From the NCBI RefSeq assembly GCF_000379125.1, contig NZ_KB900626.1, positions 649,433 to 713,432 of the forward strand: DNA of 64,000 nt. Reading direction: 5' to 3'. Positions 41,440 to 49,504 of this stretch are shown here, one piece after another; position 1 is the stretch's first letter; the number at the start of each line of letters is the position of its first letter. The stretch comes from Methylosinus sp. LW4. Lineage in GTDB: Bacteria > Pseudomonadota > Alphaproteobacteria > Rhizobiales > Beijerinckiaceae. Made by a program: the position numbers and the translations under genes. The notes under the pieces are model-generated. The model saw nothing but the letters and a program-made list of their open reading frames with translations. It had not been told where the DNA came from and searched no databases.

Positions 41440-43980
41440 TCAGAATTCTACGCGTAACGAGCCGAGGAAAGTGCGGGGCGTTCCGGTCTGTATCGTGTAG
41501 CGATCGGTCGAGGAAGGATAATAGACCACATCAGTTATGTTCCTGACATTGAGCTGAGCGGTGACGTTGTAGCCCTCGATCTTTGTCGTATACGCGATCA
41601 TGCCGTTGAGCAGTGCATAGCCCGGCAAGACGAAAGAATTGGCGTTGTCACCGAACGAGCTTTCCGAGACGAACACTCCCGCTCCGAGGCTCAAACCGCG
41701 AAACGCTCCGTCCGCATCATATTTGATCCAGAGATTGCCGTAGTTTCGTGGACTTCCCGCGAGTTTGAAGCCGGCGACCGGACGTTGCGTCGTTATTTCC
41801 GTCAGGGGATTCAGTGGCGATCCGATGACCGTGCGCACATCGTCATGCGTGTAGTTCGCGATGATGCTCCAATTGTCGTCGACGCGGCCCGTGAGATCGA
41901 ATTCGAAGCCCTGGCTGCGCGCTTTGCCGATCAGCAGCGTATTGCCGGCGATGGTCGGGTCCGGCGTCGGAATATTGGTTTTCGTCAGGTCGAAATAGGA
42001 CATCGTCAACGAAAGGCGCTTGTCGAAGAATTCGGCCTTGAGGCCGCCTTCATATTGCTCGCCCTTTTGTGGATCGAGAGCCGTGACGCCCTGGTTGAAG
42101 CCGTTGTTCGTGCCGAAGGACTGGCTGAAATTGCCGTAGAGCGTCAACCATGGTGTCGGCTGATAGGCAATGCCGACGCGCGGACTGAACGCCTTGGCGT
42201 ATTGGAGCGCATAGGTCGCCTGCGCCATATACGGCGAGGTGGCGTTGGAGTTGATTCCGTATTCTGCCCAGTCGTATCGCCCTCCGAGCAGAACATGCAC
42301 GGAATCGTCGAGGAAGGATATCATGTCCTGACCATATATCCCCTTCCAACTCTGACCGAGCACTCGAAATGTCTGCCCCCGGAAAGGATTCTCTATATTC
42401 CAATAGCTTGGTGAGTAGATGTTTATCGGACTGATGCCATAGGAGTACACGTTGTAGAGAGGCGTGGACGTGTTGAAATAGTCGAGACCTACCAATATCG
42501 AATGGCTGAGGGGACCGGTTTCGAATTTGCCTTTGAGGTCGAGGCTCGTCACAAAGTTCTTGGTGGTGTTTCCGGTGAAGTAATTCATCGTGCGCGTCAG
42601 CACGCCGGTGGCCGGATTGAAGCTCGAGCCGAAACTATCGGTGAGACGATAACCGAAATTCGAATAGGCGAGCTTGCTCGTCAGACTCCAATCCTCGTCG
42701 AATCGGTAGGTCCAGTCGTAAGCGATGCGTCTGCGCTCCACATTGTCGTGCAGCCATGTCGTGAGCGAAGGCTCCTGGAGATAGCGGTCGAGCGGGAGAT
42801 AGGCAGGCCCTCCACCCACGGCCGGCAGCAAGGCGTAGTCGTCGACATTGTCTCGCCGCTGATATTCGAAATCGATATTCATCCGAAATTGTTCGATCGG
42901 ATGGAGCGTGATGGTGGGAGCGATGAAGAAGTTCTTGTCAGTGACGAAATTTCGATAGGAATCGATGCTGTAATATTCGGCATTGAGGCGATAGAGCACA
43001 CTCTTGTCGGCGATTACTGGGCCGGTTGCGTCGATCGTCGTCCGCGTGCCGCTGAAAGACGCCACTTGCTGCTGGACGGAATAATAGGGCGTTTCGAGCG
43101 GCCGTTTCACGACGAGATCGATGATTCCGCCGGGCTCCACGCGCCCATAGAGCATAGCCGCCGGGCCCTTCAGCACATCGATCGACTGGAGATTGGTCGT
43201 GTCGAGGTTTCGCATGCCGTATTCGAGCAATCCATTCTTGTAGGAATTCGCCGCGTTGGCGAAACCGCGCACCTTGTACTGTTCGAGGAAATTCGGCAGC
43301 AGCGTTACGCCGCTGACGTTGCCGACGATCGCATCCTTCACGCTGATCACCTGCTGATCGTCCATCGTCTGACGCGTCACGACCTGGACAGATATTGGTG
43401 TCTGGAGGAGCGGCGTGTCTGTCTTCAACGTCTGCGACGCGCTCTGAGAATTATACCCAGTGTAGCGGTCGCCCGGCCCCTGCGGCGCGCCGCCCGTCCC
43501 ACTCATGGGCCGCTCTTTCTCCGCCGCGCCCACATCAATTGTCGGCAGCGGCGTCGCGCCAGAGGCGTCGCTGCGCACGCCATTGTCCGCCTGCGCCAAT
43601 ACAATCGTCACGGTGCGGCTAGTGGCCGCCATGCGATAGGAGAGACCGGAGCCCGCGAGCAGACGCTCCAACCCGTCCTTCACGGAATAGGCGCCGGAGA
43701 GCCCCTCCGTCTTCAGCCCCAGCGTGGCCGAGGAGTCATAGAGCACATGGAGGCCGTTCGCGTCGGCGAAGCTGTTCAGCGCCGCGGCCAAGGGCCCGGG
43801 CGCAATCCGATAGCTCTGCACCCAGCCGGCCCGTTCCTGCGGCGAAACGGAAGCCTGCGCCGGCGAATCCGACGCTCCCGCCCCGAAGGCAACGACCCCC
43901 ATGGCTGTGATCGCCAGAGTTGATCCCATCGCTCCTTTGCCCGCGCCCTGGATCTCGTTCCGCAGTCCCGGTTTCGACAT
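41440..43980 (-). CDS. TonB-dependent receptor with STN signalling domain (cassette 3)
   Basis: An 846-residue transducer. Signal region 1-42 (GSTLAITAMGVVAFGAGASD, cleavage near PAQASV), STN domain ~53-113 (YRIAPGPLAAALNSFADANG, LSGAYSVKDGLERLLAGSGL), VLAQADNGVRSDA linker, TonB box LPTIDVGAAE (~148), plug (LLQTPISVQVVTRQTMDDQQ, LQSIDVLKGPAAMLYGRVEP, GGIIDLVVKRP) and barrel ending RTFLGSLRVEF. Start ATG 43980 is preferred over an in-frame ATG at 44103 because only from here does the leader-like sequence begin. Unlike cassettes 1 and 2, I find no FecI-type motif upstream that it shares with its fecR, and its fecI is frameshifted. Confidence 0.92.
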   Translation of the reverse strand: MSKPGLRNEIQGAGKGAMGSTLAITAMGVVAFGAGASDSPAQASVSPQERAGWVQSYRIAPGPLAAALNSFADANGLHVLYDSSATLGLKTEGLSGAYSVKDGLERLLAGSGLSYRMAATSRTVTIVLAQADNGVRSDASGATPLPTIDVGAAEKERPMSGTGGAPQGPGDRYTGYNSQSASQTLKTDTPLLQTPISVQVVTRQTMDDQQVISVKDAIVGNVSGVTLLPNFLEQYKVRGFANAANSYKNGLLEYGMRNLDTTNLQSIDVLKGPAAMLYGRVEPGGIIDLVVKRPLETPYYSVQQQVASFSGTRTTIDATGPVIADKSVLYRLNAEYYSIDSYRNFVTDKNFFIAPTITLHPIEQFRMNIDFEYQRRDNVDDYALLPAVGGGPAYLPLDRYLQEPSLTTWLHDNVERRRIAYDWTYRFDEDWSLTSKLAYSNFGYRLTDSFGSSFNPATGVLTRTMNYFTGNTTKNFVTSLDLKGKFETGPLSHSILVGLDYFNTSTPLYNVYSYGISPINIYSPSYWNIENPFRGQTFRVLGQSWKGIYGQDMISFLDDSVHVLLGGRYDWAEYGINSNATSPYMAQATYALQYAKAFSPRVGIAYQPTPWLTLYGNFSQSFGTNNGFNQGVTALDPQKGEQYEGGLKAEFFDKRLSLTMSYFDLTKTNIPTPDPTIAGNTLLIGKARSQGFEFDLTGRVDDNWSIIANYTHDDVRTVIGSPLNPLTEITTQRPVAGFKLAGSPRNYGNLWIKYDADGAFRGLSLGAGVFVSESSFGDNANSFVLPGYALLNGMIAYTTKIEGYNVTAQLNVRNITDVVYYPSSTDRYTIQTGTPRTFLGSLRVEF

Positions 43981-44126
43981 TGCCGCATCCCCGCATTTCG
44001 CTTGGGGCGAAACGCCCCTCACTGGGATTGACGCAGCAATCGGGAATCGGGGCAGTCGATCGTCGAAAAAGGAGAAAAAATTTTCGCGGGCGTGGCGAAG
44101 CAAACGGCGTCAGCGCTCAGCGAAAG

Positions 44127-45071
44127 TCACTCATATATAAGTATCAGGTAGTTGGTGAGATTCACCGCATGTAGTCCGAGCGAGGCTTCGACTTCCTCCA
44201 GCGCCGAGAGTGGATCGTCCGCGCCGAAAATGCCGGTGACGCGGCGCGCCCGCAGCGCTGGATTGGCGAAATAGACGAAGCCGCGATGGTAGCGTCCGAG
44301 CGCCTCGATCACCTCGCCGAGCGGCCTGTCCTCGAACATCAGCCGGCCGCGCCGCCAGGCGGTGACGCGCTCGACATTGGCGGGCTCCGCCGGCTGCACC
44401 GCGCCGTTTGTCGCATAGGCGCTCTGCTGACCCTCATCGACGATCACCTTCCGCCCCCCGCTCGCGACCGACACGCGATGCTGGGTGACTGTCACGCGCG
44501 CCTGCGCGTCCACGACCGCGACGTCGAAAGCCGTGCCCTGCGCCGTCGTCGAGCCGCCGGCCGCTTCGACGACGAAGGGGCGGGAGCGATCGGGCGCGAC
44601 CTCGAACCACGCTTCCCCCGCGAGAAGGGCGAGGCGCCGCTCGCCGGCGCTATAACGAACCGCGATCGCCGATCGGGAGTCGAGCTCGACGCGCGAGCCA
44701 TCCTCGAGCGTGATGCGCTTGGTCTCTCCCGTTCCGGCGCGATAATCGGAGCGCAGGAATAAGGACAAGTCGTCGAAGAAGACCGCGAAGGCGACCGACG
44801 CCGCGACGAGCGCCGCCGCCGGGAGACGCCGACTCCGCCCCGTTCGGACGCCTACGAGTCCTTTGGACTGAGCGGGATCCATGTCGATCAAATGCCCGCA
44901 CATGTCCGAGATATCATCGAAAGCTGCCCGGTTCGCCGTATCCGCTGCGAGCCAAGCCTCGAATTCCGTCTGCTCGCAGCTCGTCGGCGCACGGTTCTTT
45001 CTCCGCAGCCACCACTCGATGGCCGCGTCGCGCGGGTCTTCACCGCGTGAATTGCCGTTGCTTTCGTTCAT
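44127..45071 (-). CDS. fecR: FecR-type anti-sigma regulator (cassette 3)
   Basis: 314 residues. Anti-sigma domain PRDAAIEWWLRRKNRAPTSC and TEFEAWLAADTANRAAFDDI; TM helix LPAAALVAASVAFAVFFDDL (~85-104); FecR domain RITLEDGSRVELDSRSAIAV, LLAGEAWFEVAPDRSRPFVV and AQGTAFDVAVVDAQARVTVT; C-terminal signalling part FGADDPLSALEEVEASLGLH. ATG 45071 (MNESNGNS) aligns with the other FecR starts; an upstream in-frame ATG (45125) is less likely. The paired FecI gene just upstream carries a frameshift, so this FecR may have no working partner. Confidence 0.91.
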   Translation of the reverse strand: MNESNGNSRGEDPRDAAIEWWLRRKNRAPTSCEQTEFEAWLAADTANRAAFDDISDMCGHLIDMDPAQSKGLVGVRTGRSRRLPAAALVAASVAFAVFFDDLSLFLRSDYRAGTGETKRITLEDGSRVELDSRSAIAVRYSAGERRLALLAGEAWFEVAPDRSRPFVVEAAGGSTTAQGTAFDVAVVDAQARVTVTQHRVSVASGGRKVIVDEGQQSAYATNGAVQPAEPANVERVTAWRRGRLMFEDRPLGEVIEALGRYHRGFVYFANPALRARRVTGIFGADDPLSALEEVEASLGLHAVNLTNYLILIYE

Positions 45072-45135
45072 CTCGACGACCGCCCGATCGGCTGCGCTTC
45101 GCCACGCGCTCCGCGCGTGGGGCAAGCAGACGCTC

Positions 45136-45179
45136 GCATATAGTACGACGCGCCGGCGGGGAAAAAGGGCGGTCTCATG
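45136..45179 (-). promoter_or_regulatory. Candidate FecI-type promoter of fecR 3
   Basis: On the minus strand the fecI-fecR gap contains GAGACCGCCC, TTTTTC, then CGTCGTA followed by CTATAT, matching the CGTCGTA plus ATAT element of the other two gaps. The upstream element differs from both other cassettes. No second copy is visible before receptor gene 3. Confidence 0.4.
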
Positions 45180-45186
45180 GAAAAAA

Positions 45187-45691
45187 TCAATCCAAGGCCG
45201 CGCGGCAGCGCTGAAGGGCGAGGCGCATGTGCTTATGCGCCGTATTTCGGGCGATCCCCAGTCTCGACGCGATCGATCTCCTCCACGGGCAAGCCTTCAT
45301 ACATGAACAGCACGAACACTTCCCGGCATCGTGGCGGCAGCGTTTCCACGGTGGCGCGCAATCTGCGCTTCTTTTCTTCCAGCGCCAGTCGTTCGTCGGC
45401 CGGGACGGCGCCGGACGGCGCCTCCACCGGGGCATCGCCGAATTCGAGGCATGCGGCCTCGGTCGAGCGGCGCCGCGCAAAATCACGGGTGAGATTGACC
45501 GCGACCTGTCGCAGGAACGCCGGCGGATCGGCGATGGCGTCGAATTCGCCGCGTCGGAGCGCGCGAACGAATGTCTCCTGCAACAGATCGGACGCGTCCT
45601 CGCGGCCCACCCGGCGCGTCAGATATCGGAGCAATCCATGCCTGTTGCGCAGGAACAGCTCGTGGAACCAAGCTGATTTCTTATCCGGCAT
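45187..45691 (-). pseudogene. fecI: ECF sigma factor, FecI type (cassette 3), frameshifted in region 4
   Basis: From ATG 45691 the frame gives a normal FecI: MPDKKSAWFHELFLRNRHGL, DLLQETFVRALRRGEFDAIA, FLRQVAVNLTRDFARRRSTE and LPPRCREVFVLFMYEGLPVE. At 45271-45278 the bases GATCGATC are a 4-bp tandem duplication; reading continues out of frame (EEIDRVETGDRPKYGA, stop at 45233). Removing four bases restores EEIASRLGIARNTAHKHMRL and the family end ALQRCRAALD at 45187. The region 4 helix-turn-helix is therefore lost in the encoded protein. It is either a true recent mutation, a slippage switch or a sequencing error; the remaining sequence is otherwise well conserved. Confidence 0.85.
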
Positions 45692-45834
45692 ATGCGGTTT
45701 CCGGCGACATATCGAATCGCTAGCCGAGGTCGGGCGTGCGACCGTCGATTCAGCGCTCCGAGGGGCGGGCGGATATTCAAAATGAGAAGCGGCCGTTTGC
45801 TGAGGCCAGGAGGCGTTGTGATTGCCTCGCGCAG

Positions 45835-46233
45835 TCAAACCATCGGCGGAGCGCGCGACGACCAGGAGCTGATCCAGCCGGCGGGCGGCGCTGCTTCGAC
45901 GATCGGGAGCGCGCCGGCGAGAAAGGCTTCAGAGGCCGGAAATGAAAGGCCGACGTTCTTCGGCAAGTCCGAGAGAAAGCCGGTGAGCTCGTCGAGATCG
46001 CCAGAGCGGCAAGGAATGCAGCAGGAGCAAGAGGCGTGCGGCCCTCGAGAATGCCTGTGCTCGTCGGCATGATCGGCGGCGACGCAACGATCGAGGTCTC
46101 CAGAGGAGACGCCCACCACGGCGGCTCGGGACAAAACGGCTCCCGCCGCGCCTTGCATGACGAGGGCCCACGCCAGGAGCCCCGCGAGCAACGCGCGGGC
46201 TATCCCCTTCGACCAGGGCGCGAGCTTGTCCAT
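45835..46233 (-). CDS. Small Cys/His-rich exported protein, DUF2946-like (cassette 3)
   Basis: 132 residues. N-terminus MDKLAPWSKGIARALLAGLL with hydrophobic segment to ~32; a His/Asp-rich stretch DHADEHRHSRGPH precedes SCSCCIPCR (~72-80); the tail is GWISSWSSRAPP. The region after the Cys motif (DLDELTGFLSDLPKNVGLSF) is also related to cassette 2 (QIDGPTGFLSVLPKDDDLSI), so copies 2 and 3 are closest there, while copies 1 and 3 share the His-rich stretch. ATG 46233 was set by paralogue alignment; the open frame extends upstream without similarity. First gene of the cassette, followed by the damaged fecI. Confidence 0.85.
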   Translation of the reverse strand: MDKLAPWSKGIARALLAGLLAWALVMQGAAGAVLSRAAVVGVSSGDLDRCVAADHADEHRHSRGPHASCSCCIPCRSGDLDELTGFLSDLPKNVGLSFPASEAFLAGALPIVEAAPPAGWISSWSSRAPPMV

Positions 46234-46325
46234 GCGCCCACGGAACCGCTGAAGCCCATCGGTAGTCAAGGCAGACAACAGGAAGCGAGACGAAAATCCA
46301 TTCACTGTGGCAGAGCCGCAACAGC
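46234..46325 (-). promoter_or_regulatory. Conserved promoter/operator block upstream of cassette 3
   Basis: Toward the gene: palindrome TGTTGC-N6-GCCACA (46306-46323), GTGAATGGATTTTCG, CCTTGACTAC, and GGTTCCG near the start. The palindrome ends 73 nt before the ATG. Same order and spacing as the blocks of cassettes 1 and 2. Confidence 0.65.
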
Positions 46326-46483
46326 GCTTGAACGGCGAGGGAATGTCTGCCGCCGAAAAAACCAGTCGTTCGCCGTTCGGGCGCGACGGGCCCGCTTTGG
46401 GGCCAACTTTCACGTTCGTTTACTGTAAGGATGCGGAGGAGTGGACGTTCGAGCCGAGGCGCCTCCGCTATAAGCCTATTGCC

Positions 46484-47785
46484 TCACCTTTCGCTCCGTA
46501 GCAAGCCGATTGCCGCGCCGAACAGGCAGAGTGCCGACATGTAATAGATGGGCGCCATGGCAAGGGCGCGCTCTCCTACCAGGAACGCCATCAAAGGCGG
46601 CGTCGTTCCGCCGATGACGGCGTAGGCCGTGTTGTAGGACAAAGCGAATCCCGTGAATCGCAGTTCGGGCGGGAAGCTGCGGATGATCAGATAGGGGGTG
46701 AGCGTGATCGTCCCTATCGCGAAACCGCCGATCGCATAGAGATGCAGCGTCCATGCGCCGCCGTTGCCGAGGGAGAAGCCGAGCGCGGCGACAACCGCCG
46801 TCATCGCAGCGCCGCCGATCGCATAGGCTTTCCCGCCGCCGATGATATCCGTCACGCGGCCCACGAAGACGCTGCCGAGGATCAGTAGCGTTATGGACCA
46901 GCAGTTGGCGGTGAAGACATCCGCCGCCCGATAGTCGAATTGCGACTGAAGATAGGTGGGCAAATAGAGAAAATAGGTCACGAAGACGCCGGCGAATACC
47001 CAGGTCGCGGCCATGGAGACGAGAACCTCGCTCTTGCAGCGCGTGAAGACGAGCGAGATCGGTAGTCGGGCGTCAGCGACACGTCGTTCACGAAGCGCCT
47101 CGAAGACAGGCGTCTCTCGCAAATGCTTCCTCAGATAGACCGAGATCAGGCCGAAGACGCCGCCGAGGATAAAAGGAATGCGCCAGCCCCAGGCGACGAG
47201 ATCATCGGCGGCGAGGCTCGCCGTCAGTATTTTGGCGGTGAGCGCGCCCATCAATATTCCGCAGCAAAGCCCGCCCATCAGCAGCCCGCAGGCGAAGCCC
47301 ACTCGGGATTTGTGGACATGCTCGGCGCAGAAGATCCATGCGCCGGGCACTTCTCCGCCCACCGACAGCCCTTGCAGCAGCCGGCAGAACAGGAAGAGGA
47401 GCGGAGCGGCGAAGCCGATCGTCTGGTAATCGGGCGTCAGGCCGACCAACAGCGTGGGAAATGCCATCAGGAAGAGGCCGAGCGCGAACATTCTCTTGCG
47501 GCCGACGCGGTCGCCGAAATGCGCGAAGACGACGCCGCCGATCGGGCGCACGAGATAGCCGGCGGCGAAAATGCCGAAGACCTGGAGCTGCGAGAGCCAT
47601 TGCGGGCTGTCATGCGGGAAGAAGACCGCGGCGAGGGTCTTGGCGAAGAAAACGCCGACGATGAAATCATAATATTCGAGCGCGCCGCCGAGAGACGCGA
47701 GCGCCAGCGTCTTCGCCTGTTCACGAGAGAGACCGCGCAACGCTTCGATTTCGTCGGACGCCAGAGGACGGGTTTGGATTGTCAT
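46484..47785 (-). CDS. MFS transporter, metabolite:H+ symporter (MHS) type
   Basis: A 433-residue 12-TM major facilitator. The N-terminal half shows the family pattern LGGALEYYDFIVGVFFAKTL (TM1), GYLVRPIGGVVFAHFGDRVG followed by RKRMF (loop 2-3 signature) and LLQGLSVGGEVPGAWIFCAE (TM4-5). The ProP/ShiA/citrate-like relatives move small organic acids or amino-acid-like compounds with protons. The C-terminal half (TLLILGSVFVGRVTDIIGGG, FALSYNTAYAVIGGTTPPLM) is complete. It is encoded 13 bp after the methyltransferase gene in one operon under the divergent GntR regulator. Direction and substrate are unknown. Confidence 0.88.
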   Translation of the reverse strand: MTIQTRPLASDEIEALRGLSREQAKTLALASLGGALEYYDFIVGVFFAKTLAAVFFPHDSPQWLSQLQVFGIFAAGYLVRPIGGVVFAHFGDRVGRKRMFALGLFLMAFPTLLVGLTPDYQTIGFAAPLLFLFCRLLQGLSVGGEVPGAWIFCAEHVHKSRVGFACGLLMGGLCCGILMGALTAKILTASLAADDLVAWGWRIPFILGGVFGLISVYLRKHLRETPVFEALRERRVADARLPISLVFTRCKSEVLVSMAATWVFAGVFVTYFLYLPTYLQSQFDYRAADVFTANCWSITLLILGSVFVGRVTDIIGGGKAYAIGGAAMTAVVAALGFSLGNGGAWTLHLYAIGGFAIGTITLTPYLIIRSFPPELRFTGFALSYNTAYAVIGGTTPPLMAFLVGERALAMAPIYYMSALCLFGAAIGLLRSER

Positions 47786-47798
47786 GGGTCTGTTCCGA

Positions 47799-48548
47799 TC
47801 AATCGATGTCGCGCGCCGCGCTCGAAGGCTTCGTCGCCGTCACCAGCATATCGACGCCCTCGCGATAATTCGACCGCACATCGGCGAATCCGAGAGCGCG
47901 CATTGTCGATAGAGTCGCCGAAGAATACATGAGACGACTGGCGGATTCGTCGCTGAAGAGATGCACGATCCAATCCTCGAGGAGATCGTAGCGCTTCGCC
48001 TCGCCGAAGACCTTGAACATGTTGCGGACGTCCGCCTGGGTGGATGCGAGCTGAAGAGCGTAATCATCCAGCGCGAAACGATCGCCGTTGACGAACAGGC
48101 CGCCCGGCTCGAGGACTCGCAGGATCTCCGCGAAGAGCTCACGCCTGTAGCGATGATCGAAATTATGGATGGCGTAATTGGAGGCGACGAGGTCGATGCT
48201 CTCGTCGGGCAGCGCTCTCAGATAGACGAGCGCATCGCTCTCGATGAATTCGACGCGGCCGGCGCGGGCATAGGAGGCGAGATTTTCGCGCGCCTGATTC
48301 AACATCGCCGGCGAGGCGTCGACCGCCAGAAGGTTCAGATCATCACGCTGCGAGAGCAGCGAGCGCGTGCTGGTTCCCGTGCCGCAGCCGATCTCCAGTC
48401 CCCGTAGGGCGGCGCCGGGCCGCCAGGCTGCGACAGTCGCGCCGAGATTCGTCGTCACCGTCACGATGTTGGGGCAGATCATCGGAAGGAAATCATATTC
48501 CTCGCCGATAGGGCCGGTAAAAAGATTGTTGTCGCCCGCCGAAGCCAT
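47799..48548 (-). CDS. SAM-dependent class I methyltransferase
   Basis: A 249-residue Rossmann methyltransferase. Motif I is LEIGCGTGTSTRSLL (~50-64), the acidic end of beta-2 is LLAVDASPAMLNQAR, motif II is FIESDALVYLRALP, post-motif is IDLVASNYAIHNF, and motif III is RVLEPGGLFVNGDRFALDDY. The N-terminal MASAGDNNLFTGPIGEEYDF is likely a substrate lid. The C-terminal ~70 residues (DLLEDWIVHLFSDESASRLM) are specific to a subgroup that I cannot name. It is co-transcribed with the MFS transporter and lies opposite a GntR regulator, which suggests modification and transport of one small molecule. Confidence 0.85.
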   Translation of the reverse strand: MASAGDNNLFTGPIGEEYDFLPMICPNIVTVTTNLGATVAAWRPGAALRGLEIGCGTGTSTRSLLSQRDDLNLLAVDASPAMLNQARENLASYARAGRVEFIESDALVYLRALPDESIDLVASNYAIHNFDHRYRRELFAEILRVLEPGGLFVNGDRFALDDYALQLASTQADVRNMFKVFGEAKRYDLLEDWIVHLFSDESASRLMYSSATLSTMRALGFADVRSNYREGVDMLVTATKPSSAARDID

Positions 48549-48688
48549 GATCGTCGTCCCTTTTGCCCGTCTGCTTCTGCGGCAGACTCCTCCCGGCGCC
48601 TTTTCCGACCCGATCGCGTCGAGCCGGGACGCTTAATCCCGAGTCGTCTCGATATCGACTCCCCATGCGAGGCTTCGACATTCTATTC

Positions 48689-48713
48689 ATAGGTTGATAG
48701 GATCATCCTATGT
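48689..48713. promoter_or_regulatory. Palindromic operator in the GntR/methyltransferase intergenic region
   Basis: A 25-bp near-palindrome with outer arms CATAGG/CCTATG and a perfect inner repeat ATAGGAT-C-ATCCTAT (48697-48711). It lies between the divergent gntR-type gene and the methyltransferase-MFS operon, as expected for autoregulation. It overlaps an ATG at 48710 that would extend the regulator, which argues for the later start at 48791. Confidence 0.6.
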
Positions 48714-48790
48714 TTATCTGCCGCCGTCAAGCTCCAGACCGCCTCGTCATCGACTGGGGAGGACCGGCGTCTTCTGATATGAGGTCGAAT

Positions 48791-49504
48791 ATGTCGTCCC
48801 CGACCACGATTCCGCAGGCGCCTCGGCGTTCGCTCGTCGAGTCCACGATCGATCTGATCCGCGCTCAGGTCGAAAGCGGCGCTTGGAAAGTCGGCTCGAA
48901 GATCCCCAACGAACAGGAGCTCGCCGACATGCTCAATGTGGGCCGGAACACGGTGCGCGAGGCGATCCGCGTTCTCTCCCACGCTGAGGTTCTCGAAGTC
49001 CGCCAGGGCGACGGCACTTATGTGCGAACGAATGTGGATGCGGCCGAGACGATGCGCCGGATCGGCCGCTCCAGCCTGCGAGAGCATTATGAACTACGGG
49101 CGATGCTAGAAGCCGAGGCGGCTCGGCTCGCCGCGACGCACCGCTCGGAGGCCGACGTCGCATTCTTGAGAGAGCTGCTGAGCCGGCGCGGCGAACGCAG
49201 GGACCATGTGGCGCGTGAGGATTTCGTCGACGCTGACATAGAGTTCCACGGAGCTATCGCGCGCATGTCGGGCAATGCGGCGCTCGCCGAGCTCTATCGC
49301 TATTTCGCGGGCTCCGTGCGCGTCTATATGTCGGAGGCGCTGGACGAAGGAGACCTCCCCAATCCGGGGCTCGACGTCCATGCCATCATCATCGATGCGA
49401 TCGAGCGTCGCGACGGCGACGCGGCGGCCGCAGCGGCGCGCGCGGTGGCGGCTCCCGTGATCGCCGCGCTTTCGATGGAGCGGGCGAAGCCCTCGAAAGG
49501 ATGA
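48791..49504 (+). CDS. GntR-family transcriptional regulator, FadR subfamily
   Basis: A 237-residue regulator. The N-terminal winged helix reads VESTIDLIRAQVESGAWKVG, SKIPNEQELADMLNVGRNTV, REAIRVLSHAEVLEVRQGDG and TYVR. The C-terminal all-helical FCD ligand-binding domain (~85-225) includes LREHYELRAMLEAEAARLAA, DIEFHGAIARMSGNAALAEL and DVHAIIIDAIERRD, with the FCD metal ligands (D, H, H, H) recognisable in DADIEFHGAI and PGLDVHAIIIDA. ATG 48791 has AGG in good position; ATGs at 48710 and 48779 are alternatives. It probably controls the divergent methyltransferase-MFS operon through the palindrome at 48689-48713; the effector should be a small carboxylate. Confidence 0.88.
   Translation: MSSPTTIPQAPRRSLVESTIDLIRAQVESGAWKVGSKIPNEQELADMLNVGRNTVREAIRVLSHAEVLEVRQGDGTYVRTNVDAAETMRRIGRSSLREHYELRAMLEAEAARLAATHRSEADVAFLRELLSRRGERRDHVAREDFVDADIEFHGAIARMSGNAALAELYRYFAGSVRVYMSEALDEGDLPNPGLDVHAIIIDAIERRDGDAAAAAARAVAAPVIAALSMERAKPSKG

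Noticed and set aside
48710..48790. Earlier start for the GntR regulator
   Set aside because: The ATG at 48710 lies inside the palindromic operator and lacks a ribosome site; 48791 gives the usual family start.
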